DNA from: CAZHRJ01 sp964534765
Lineage (GTDB): Bacteria; Lindowbacteria; 2-12-FULL-62-27
Assembly: GCA_964534765.1 (NCBI GenBank)
Contig: CAZHRJ010000004.1
Location: 1 to 47,422 of the forward strand
DNA: 47,422 bases
Direction: 5' to 3'
Below are positions 42,199-47,422 of the stretch, one piece after another (positions within the stretch are counted from its first letter, which is position 1; every line of letters begins with the position of its first letter). The position numbers and the translations under genes are program-made. Below the pieces are notes generated by a model that saw only the letters and a list, made by a program, of their open reading frames with translations, did not search any database and had not been told where the DNA came from.

Positions 42199-42540
42199 AT
42201 GACCCGAATGTTTCCACGCCCGTCTTCCGGCTTGGCCGTTGTGCTGGCCATCATTGTTTCTCTAGGGTGTATCTTGACCTACCACACCCACGTGGAAATC
42301 GGGTCGGAGGCCAGTCTTTCGACAGGACGAGAAGGCCATACACGGATTCCGGTCACGATCCATACTGACTGTCTGTTGTGCCAGATGGCGGGCGGCGCGG
42401 GAAAAGTTTTATCCTTCCAGGCCGCCGCTCGATACGTTCCCACCGGATCCGGCCCGGCGTGGGTGGTCTTCTCCTCAGTACCGGCGCTTTGGCTCCGCAC
42501 CCTCATCTGTTTCAGCCGCGCCCCGCCCATTTCGATCTAA
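42199..42540 (+). CDS. Small membrane-anchored Cys/His protein
   Basis: The 113-residue protein has one N-terminal membrane segment (about 11-27) followed by an outside part with H29, H31, H55, C58 and C61 (in HTDCLLCQ). The arrangement resembles DUF2946-like small proteins that stand near metal transport genes. It lies 102 bp before the porin and in line with the metal-binding protein and permease, so metal handling outside the cytoplasm is inferred. The family assignment is weak. Confidence 0.55.
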   Translation: MTRMFPRPSSGLAVVLAIIVSLGCILTYHTHVEIGSEASLSTGREGHTRIPVTIHTDCLLCQMAGGAGKVLSFQAAARYVPTGSGPAWVVFSSVPALWLRTLICFSRAPPISI

Positions 42541-42642
42541 ATCCAATTTTTCCCCATTGACCGCCGCCCGTTTCGGGCGCGCGACAATCGTACATCCGGC
42601 CTTTTTCTGGATGTCGATCAGACCCATCTGTGGAGGTATGCC

Positions 42643-43842
42643 ATGAAATGGATGTTCATTATTTTTGTCCTTCTTTTCCCTTCCGCTGCATTTTCGACGG
42701 ACGAATCTGTACGTGAGGAAATTCAATCCCTGCAGCGACGCTTGACCGAACTGGAACGGCAGGCTTCCAAAGCTCCGCCTGTTCGCGGGAACGAACTAAA
42801 TCCCCGGCTCACCGCATTTGGAGATTTTACCGGGCGGATCGACAATCGCCCGGTCCTGAACGACGCCGGCGCCCGGGAGCTGTCCGACCGGTTCAACATG
42901 CGGGAAGTTGAGCTTGACCTTCGGGCGGACGTCGACCCGTACGCCAAAGGGGTCCTCATCGTGGCGATCGGTCAGGAGGATCTGCCCTCCCAGCCGACAA
43001 CAATCGCCGTCGAGGAGGGATTCGTCACGTTCACCCGGTTGCCGCGTGGGATGAGCGCGAAAGCCGGAAAATTCAGAACCTCGTTTGGGATTTTGAACCG
43101 CTTGCATCTGCACGACCTTCCCCAGCCGACCCAGCCTTTGCCGGTTCAGCAGTTTTTGGGGGAGGAAGGCATGACCGAGATGGGCGCGTCTTTTGATTAT
43201 TTGATGCCTCTGAAAACGCCGGGCCGGGCGTTCACTGTGACCGGCGAGGTTTTCAACGGGGAAAACACGATTCAATTCGGCGGCGACAAGTCCCGCGACC
43301 CGGCGTATCTGGGGCGCGGGAAGTATTTCATGGAATTGGATGACGAAAGTTTTCTTGAGATCGGGACGAGCTACATGGTCGGCAAACGCGAGACCGCCAA
43401 CGTCCATCACACGAATGAGATTCTCGGCGGCGATTTCATGTATAAATGGAGAACGGTTCGACCGAAGGGTCTGTGGTCCACGGTGATCCAGGGAGAGTAT
43501 TTTTACATGAACCGGGAGGATCCCACAGCCGGTCTGAACCGCCGCAACGCATGGGGCGCCTACGGCCTGGCTCAAATCCAGCCCTATCAGCGCTGGTACG
43601 TCGGAGGCCGTTACGACATGGCTCAGGTGCTCAATAACAAAAACCGGGTGGAACGAAAGGTCGGCGGATATATCTCGTTCTACACAACCGAGTTTCTGCG
43701 GCTCAGACTGGGATATGAGTACCAAAACGTCTCCGGGCCAGAAATCGGCGGCGCGGCCGACCCGGATCTTTCGACCGTCTACGCCCAGGTCACGTTTGTG
43801 TTCGGGTCCCATCCGGCTGAACCGTATTGGTTCAGCAAATAA
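42643..43842 (+). CDS. Outer-membrane beta-barrel protein, probable metal-uptake porin
   Basis: The 399-residue protein has a signal peptide (about 1-18, cut after AFS), a short coiled coil (about 22-42, SLQRRLTELERQ) and then alternating beta strands to the end, with LSTVYAQVTFVFG as probable last strand. No TonB box is seen. The coiled coil plus barrel layout is that of trimeric-type porins. Place before a binding protein and permease of the metal type suggests that it lets metal or a metal chelate through the outer membrane. GGAGG lies seven bases before ATG 42643. The stop is inside AAGGAGG, the binding-site of the next gene. Confidence 0.75.
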   Translation: MKWMFIIFVLLFPSAAFSTDESVREEIQSLQRRLTELERQASKAPPVRGNELNPRLTAFGDFTGRIDNRPVLNDAGARELSDRFNMREVELDLRADVDPYAKGVLIVAIGQEDLPSQPTTIAVEEGFVTFTRLPRGMSAKAGKFRTSFGILNRLHLHDLPQPTQPLPVQQFLGEEGMTEMGASFDYLMPLKTPGRAFTVTGEVFNGENTIQFGGDKSRDPAYLGRGKYFMELDDESFLEIGTSYMVGKRETANVHHTNEILGGDFMYKWRTVRPKGLWSTVIQGEYFYMNREDPTAGLNRRNAWGAYGLAQIQPYQRWYVGGRYDMAQVLNNKNRVERKVGGYISFYTTEFLRLRLGYEYQNVSGPEIGGAADPDLSTVYAQVTFVFGSHPAEPYWFSK

Positions 43843-43856
43843 GGAGGAGAACTGTC

Positions 43857-44894
43857 ATGAGTCTCAAATCAATCTTCAACGTTCCGATCCGGATTCTGAT
43901 CCTCACGGTTCTGGCGATTCAACCGGCGCTTGGCGCATGGGCCGATGTCCGCGTGGCGGCGACGTTGCCGGTGTTGGCAGACTTAGTCCGGCAGGTCGGC
44001 GGCCGGCGCGTGTCGGTGCAGACCCTGGCGAAGGGCACGGAAGATCCGCATTACGTGATTCCCCGGCCGAGCCTGATGGCGGCGGTGTCGCGGGCCGATT
44101 TGTTTGTTGAAATGGGATTGCAGTTTGAGCTCTGGACCGAGCGCGTTTTGGAAAGCGCGGGCAACCGCGGCGTTAATCCGGGCAGGCCGGGCCATGTGTA
44201 CGCGTCGGACGGCATTCCGGTGATCGAGGTTCCGGAAAAACTCACCCGCGCTGAAGGCGACGTCCACCCGTCCGGCAATCCGCACATCTGGCTGAGTCCA
44301 TTGAACGGCCCGCTCCTGGCGGCCAACATCGCGGCGGGACTCAAGCGAGTGGACCCGGAGCACGCCGCTGACTACGATCGAAGCCTGGAGGAATTTTCCC
44401 GAAAGGTGTACATCCGGACGTTCGGCGAAACGCTGGTCGAGAAATTCGGCGAGGAATTTCTCTCCGGCGAGGTGCGCCGCGGCACGTTTCATTCCTTTCT
44501 GGCCTCCAAAAATGTCGGAGAACTTCTGGGTGGCTGGATGAAGCAGGCGAGAGCGCTGCGCGGATTCAAGGTCGTCACCTATCACAAGGAATGGAGCTAT
44601 CTGTCGCAGGCGTTCGGGCTGGATGTTCGAAACACAATTGAGGAAAAACCGGGCATCCCGCCGTCAGCGGCCCACCGGGACCGGCTGCTGGCTCAGATGA
44701 AATCGGAAGGCATCCGCGCCGTTATTCTGGCGACGTTTGAAGTCAACAAGATTTCCGAGCGAGTCGCGTCGATGTCAGGCGCGCGGACGATCGTCGTTCC
44801 GGCGAACGTGAACGGCGCCGCGGGCGCGGTGGATTTTTTTTCGTTGTTTGATACGATCCTCGCCGGCCTCATTCAAGGCATGGGTGGAATCTGA
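43857..44894 (+). CDS. Periplasmic metal-binding protein of an ABC transporter (ZnuA/cluster 9 type)
   Basis: The 345-residue protein has a signal peptide (about 1-29, ends ALGAWA) and the two-lobed fold of metal-binding receptors. Likely ligands are H65 (DPHY), H143 (NPHIW), H243 (TYHKEW) and E295 (ATFEVNK), the normal four-ligand set. No His-rich loop is present, so zinc or manganese cannot be decided. ATG 43857 follows AAGGAGGAG by seven bases. The permease gene starts right after its stop. Confidence 0.85.
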   Translation: MSLKSIFNVPIRILILTVLAIQPALGAWADVRVAATLPVLADLVRQVGGRRVSVQTLAKGTEDPHYVIPRPSLMAAVSRADLFVEMGLQFELWTERVLESAGNRGVNPGRPGHVYASDGIPVIEVPEKLTRAEGDVHPSGNPHIWLSPLNGPLLAANIAAGLKRVDPEHAADYDRSLEEFSRKVYIRTFGETLVEKFGEEFLSGEVRRGTFHSFLASKNVGELLGGWMKQARALRGFKVVTYHKEWSYLSQAFGLDVRNTIEEKPGIPPSAAHRDRLLAQMKSEGIRAVILATFEVNKISERVASMSGARTIVVPANVNGAAGAVDFFSLFDTILAGLIQGMGGI

Positions 44895-44895
44895 A

Positions 44896-45711
44896 TTGAT
44901 CACGCCGATGCAGTACATGCTTCTTCCGGCCCTCGCCTGTTTGATCCTCGCCGGCATCCACGCCTATCTGGGCATTCACGTGCTGGAGCGGAAAGTCATT
45001 TTTGTCGATCTGGCCCTGGCGCAGATTTCCGCGCTGGGATACGCTGTGGCATTTTTGTATGGACACGATCCGCACACGACCCCGGCCTATCTCTGCTCTC
45101 TTGTCTTCACCTTCGCCGGCGCCGCGCTGTTTGCGCTGTCGCGGCTCAGAAAATCCAAGCAGCCCCAAGAGGCCTTCATCGGCGTGATTTTTGTGGTCTC
45201 CAGCGCCGCGGCCATTCTCGTGCTCGACAAAGCGCCGCATGGGGCGGAGCATTTGAAAGACCTGCTGGAGGGCAGCATCGTCTGGGTGCAGGCGGGTGAA
45301 GTCGCCAAGATAGCGATGATTTACGGCGTGATCGGCGCGATTCACTTTTTCTTTCGAAAACCGTTCTTCGCGATCACCTTCACGCCGGAAGAGGCGGAAC
45401 GATCGGGAATGCGGATCCGCTGGTGGGATTTCCTGTTTTACGTGACTTTCGGCGTCGTGGTCACCTCATCGGTCCAGATCGCCGGCGTCCTTCTGGTCTT
45501 CACCTTTCTAATCGTGCCGTCTCTCATCTCCTCACTCTTCTTCGACGCCTTCCGCATACGCCTCATCTTCGGCTTGACATTAAGTGCGCTTCTGAGCGTT
45601 GCGGGCTTGTGGCTTTCCTACGACCGCCCCTCCGGGCCGATGATCATCGCCCTTCAAGGTCTGGCGCTTCTCATCGCCGCCGTGCTGCGCCAGGGGGTAT
45701 GGAGAAAATAA
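44896..45711 (+). CDS. Metal ABC transporter permease (ZnuB type)
   Basis: The 271-residue protein has about eight membrane helices and the ABC-3 family pattern, with KVIFVDLALAQISALGYA near the N-terminus and GVVVTSSVQIAGVLLVFTFL in the C-terminal half. It would form the channel for the ion delivered by the preceding binding protein. Start TTG 44896 has GGTGG eight bases upstream and lies one base after the preceding stop; ATG 44908 is the alternative. No ABC ATPase gene follows: the next gene is a tRNA on the other strand. Confidence 0.83.
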   Translation: MITPMQYMLLPALACLILAGIHAYLGIHVLERKVIFVDLALAQISALGYAVAFLYGHDPHTTPAYLCSLVFTFAGAALFALSRLRKSKQPQEAFIGVIFVVSSAAAILVLDKAPHGAEHLKDLLEGSIVWVQAGEVAKIAMIYGVIGAIHFFFRKPFFAITFTPEEAERSGMRIRWWDFLFYVTFGVVVTSSVQIAGVLLVFTFLIVPSLISSLFFDAFRIRLIFGLTLSALLSVAGLWLSYDRPSGPMIIALQGLALLIAAVLRQGVWRK

Positions 45712-45811
45712 TCCTGACTGGGGCCAGGCATACACATAAAAACACGGCTCTTTTGGTTTCATTTTTTCCTGATTTCCGAGTTTGACCGGCCAGCGTCCCC
45801 CCGATCCCCCA

Positions 45812-45885
45812 TGGGCGGTGACGGGCTCGAACCGCCGACCTCCTCCTTGTAAGGGAGGCGCTCTGACCAACTGAGCTAACCGCCC
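45812..45885 (-). tRNA. tRNA-Val (anticodon UAC)
   Basis: On the minus strand the 74 bases start GGGCGGTTAGCTCAG and end in the acceptor ACCGCCC plus discriminator A. The anticodon stem CCTCC/GGAGG holds the loop CTTACAA, giving UAC, which reads valine codons. The T-arm GGTTCGAGCC is normal. CCA is not encoded. The integrase gene ends 19 bases from its 5' side. Confidence 0.95.
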
Positions 45886-45904
45886 GTTACTGAGAATCAG
45901 CACA

Positions 45905-47038
45905 TTATGATACCGCACGTTCGGCCACGTCTTCAACGCTGCCCTTTTTCTGCCCTTCCCGCTGCCCTTTTGCTGACCGCTCTGCCGCCTCGTACGCTTC
46001 GGAAAGAATGTCCAGGGAACCGCGCAGCTTTTCCGTGTAGTAGTGCGTGTAGATACGCGCGGCAATGTAGCTCTTGTGGCCCATGAGCGCCATGCGTTCG
46101 TCAATGTCCACGCCGTTCATGGCGAGGTAGGAGCCGAAGGTGTGGCGCAGATCGTGGAGCCGGAGACGGCGGGTAATGCCGAGCCGTTTTTTCAAGGCGC
46201 GCCACGTCGTCTTGCAGTCTTTTACGGGCTTGCCGTTCCATGCGAACACAAAATCACAGGCGTCATATTTGGGTTGCCGGTCGATGATTTCTTTCAGGCT
46301 GGGATGGAGCGGGACCGTTCGCGGTTCGTCGTTTTTGGTATGAGGGATGTAAATGACCTCGGCCACGGGATCGATGTGCGAATGCCGAAGCCGGAGAATT
46401 TCGCCGCGGCGCATTCCGGAGCGCAACGCGAAGAGCGCGAGATCCACGCCGCGCGTGCCGTCCGGTTTGAGCGCCGCTATTTCGTCCGGCGTCAGGATGG
46501 TCGGCGGCTTTGTGGGCGGCGGTATTTGTGGGCTCGACACCGCCGACATGGGATTGATGCCGATGAACCCGCCCCCGATTTTTTGGCCTTGCCGGTCTTT
46601 GACGCCGACATGGGCGGCTTTGAAGAACGAGCGGACGAGGTTCAGGGATCGCCGGACCGAAGCGGCGCCTTTCTTTGTTTGAAGCTCGATTTTCCATTTC
46701 TCGATATCGAAGGGCGAAATTTCGGTCAGGCGTCGTTTGCCGAAGTGTGCCAGGAAATGCCGGAGGATGTATTTTTCGGCGCGTTCCCAACTGCGTTTAT
46801 TGGCGGCGGCCCAAGGGACGTAGACGGACGCGGCGAAGCCGGCGGCGGTGACGTGTTCGCGCTGTCTGGAGCCGGCAGCCTTCCGCTGGCGGTATTCCCG
46901 GACGCGTTCGGCGTAGAAGGCGAGAGATTCCTCGCGCGAGTGAAACCACTTCCGGCCCCGGTGTCGAAAACCGTGTTCGTCCCAATAGTAGTAATTGACG
47001 CGATAGCGTCCTTTGGACAATCGCCGGATGGCTCCCAT
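45905..47038 (-). CDS. int: Tyrosine recombinase / integrase of a mobile element
   Basis: The 377-residue protein has an N-terminal arm-binding-like region (YYWDEHGFRHRGRKWF), a SAM-like core-binding domain (about 65-145) and the catalytic domain. The catalytic set is complete: R210 in SGMRRGEI, K235, H295 and R298 in LHDLRHTFG, H321 in MGHKS and nucleophile Y330. The gene lies next to tRNA-Val, the typical target of such enzymes, but on its 5' side. It is divergent from an XRE regulator across a dyad-rich region. Confidence 0.93.
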   Translation of the reverse strand: MGAIRRLSKGRYRVNYYYWDEHGFRHRGRKWFHSREESLAFYAERVREYRQRKAAGSRQREHVTAAGFAASVYVPWAAANKRSWERAEKYILRHFLAHFGKRRLTEISPFDIEKWKIELQTKKGAASVRRSLNLVRSFFKAAHVGVKDRQGQKIGGGFIGINPMSAVSSPQIPPPTKPPTILTPDEIAALKPDGTRGVDLALFALRSGMRRGEILRLRHSHIDPVAEVIYIPHTKNDEPRTVPLHPSLKEIIDRQPKYDACDFVFAWNGKPVKDCKTTWRALKKRLGITRRLRLHDLRHTFGSYLAMNGVDIDERMALMGHKSYIAARIYTHYYTEKLRGSLDILSEAYEAAERSAKGQREGQKKGSVEDVAERAVS

Positions 47039-47113
47039 ATTTCCCGATCCCCCCGAGCGTTTTTCAGAATCGTGTCAAGAGTCAAAGGCGGCATTTTTGG
47101 GCCGACCGGATCA

Positions 47114-47163
47114 CTTGACTTTTGACCCAACTATGGGTACACAGATTGTACCCTAAAGTCAAG
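47114..47163. promoter_or_regulatory. Nested inverted repeats between integrase and regulator
   Basis: Outer arms CTTGACTTT (47114-47122) and AAAGTCAAG (47155-47163) are exact complements. Inner arms GGGTACA (47135-47141) and TGTACCC (47147-47153) are also exact, five bases apart. TTGACT and TTGACC boxes lie within the outer arms, so the dyads probably cover promoters for both genes. They are likely binding sites for the adjacent XRE regulator. Confidence 0.7.
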
Positions 47164-47184
47164 CCGCGCCCGGAGGCGAAGCAA

Positions 47185-47422
47185 ATGAGGATGCGAAACA
47201 CCCCGTATAATGAGGCCGTCGCGTTGGCGACACAAGATCAAATGCGGCGGGTGATCGACATGCCAAAGCATCGAGCCTCATTACCGAGCGGGGAATTTTT
47301 CGGCGTACGGTTGGCCCAACTCCGAAAGGCGGCGGGATATACGTTGCAGGAATTGGGGGCCGAGGTGGGAATTTCCAAGCGGATGGTGATCTATTACGAG
47401 AGCCAGGGCGGACAACCGCCGA
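47185..47422 (+). CDS. XRE-family HTH regulator (3' end beyond the window)
   Basis: The open frame starts at ATG 47185, eight bases after GGAGG (47172-47176), and is still open at the window end (79 codons). Residues about 43-75 read RLAQLRKAAGYTLQELGAE then VGISKRMVIYYES, a clear Cro/CI-type helix-turn-helix. The N-terminal 40 residues are basic and not matched. As it is divergent from int across palindromes, it is probably the repressor or control protein of the integrated element. Confidence 0.85.
   Translation, partial: MRMRNTPYNEAVALATQDQMRRVIDMPKHRASLPSGEFFGVRLAQLRKAAGYTLQELGAEVGISKRMVIYYESQGGQPP

Overview
The window is a GC-rich chromosomal segment of a Gram-negative bacterium. The evidence is an outer-membrane porin, a lipoprotein, GDP-heptose type sugar genes and a complete type II fatty-acid run. 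The run of ten Ns inside murG suggests a draft or metagenome assembly. I cannot name the phylum safely. B12-type radical SAM enzymes, a YfhO-like protein, a TMTC-like O-glycosyltransferase and a bacterial Popeye protein point to a little-studied lineage rather than an enteric-type proteobacterium.

Layout. 42-5103 (minus) is uvrA, purine nucleoside phosphorylase and pyrimidine nucleoside phosphorylase, tightly coupled. 5251-6151 holds a Popeye-domain protein and a 67-residue protein. 6304-8134 is a visibly AT-rich islet with a vapBC toxin-antitoxin pair and a lipoprotein with a metalloprotease-like motif. 8213-12615 (minus) is an ATP-cone nucleoside kinase, murG, def and fmt. 12672-22983 (plus) is one co-directional run: a regulator with two RNA-polymerase alpha-CTD-like domains, a polyprenyl-phosphate-hexose synthase type glycosyltransferase, a TMTC-like glycosyltransferase, then seven sugar-nucleotide genes. 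22946-28801 (minus) has two B12-type radical SAM proteins flanking a YfhO-like membrane protein. 28985-32349 has a peroxiredoxin, a hypothetical gene and a siroheme sulfite/nitrite reductase. 32408-39305 (minus) is yceD, rpmF, plsX, fabH, fabD, fabG, acpP, fabF and rnc. 39382-45711 has an MFS transporter, a dienelactone hydrolase fusion and a metal-uptake set (small Cys/His membrane protein, porin, binding protein, permease). 45812-47422 is tRNA-Val(UAC), a tyrosine integrase, a dyad-rich operator and the start of an XRE regulator: the edge of an integrated element that runs past the window.

The strongest candidate for an undescribed system is 16169-22983. A GDP-heptose kinase and guanylyltransferase, a GDP-heptose C4-dehydrogenase-like SDR, a ColD-like PLP 3-dehydratase (His replaces the Schiff-base Lys), a GDP-fucose-synthase-like SDR and a free-standing pyruvate-dehydrogenase E1 alpha/beta pair sit in one overlapping operon. 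Together they read as a pathway to a 3-deoxy heptose bearing a pyruvate-derived two-carbon branch, a GDP-heptose counterpart of yersiniose. The window also carries a family of degenerate 7-nt tandem repeats at gene junctions. One of them forms an 85-nt palindrome in the leader of rnc, the RNase III gene.
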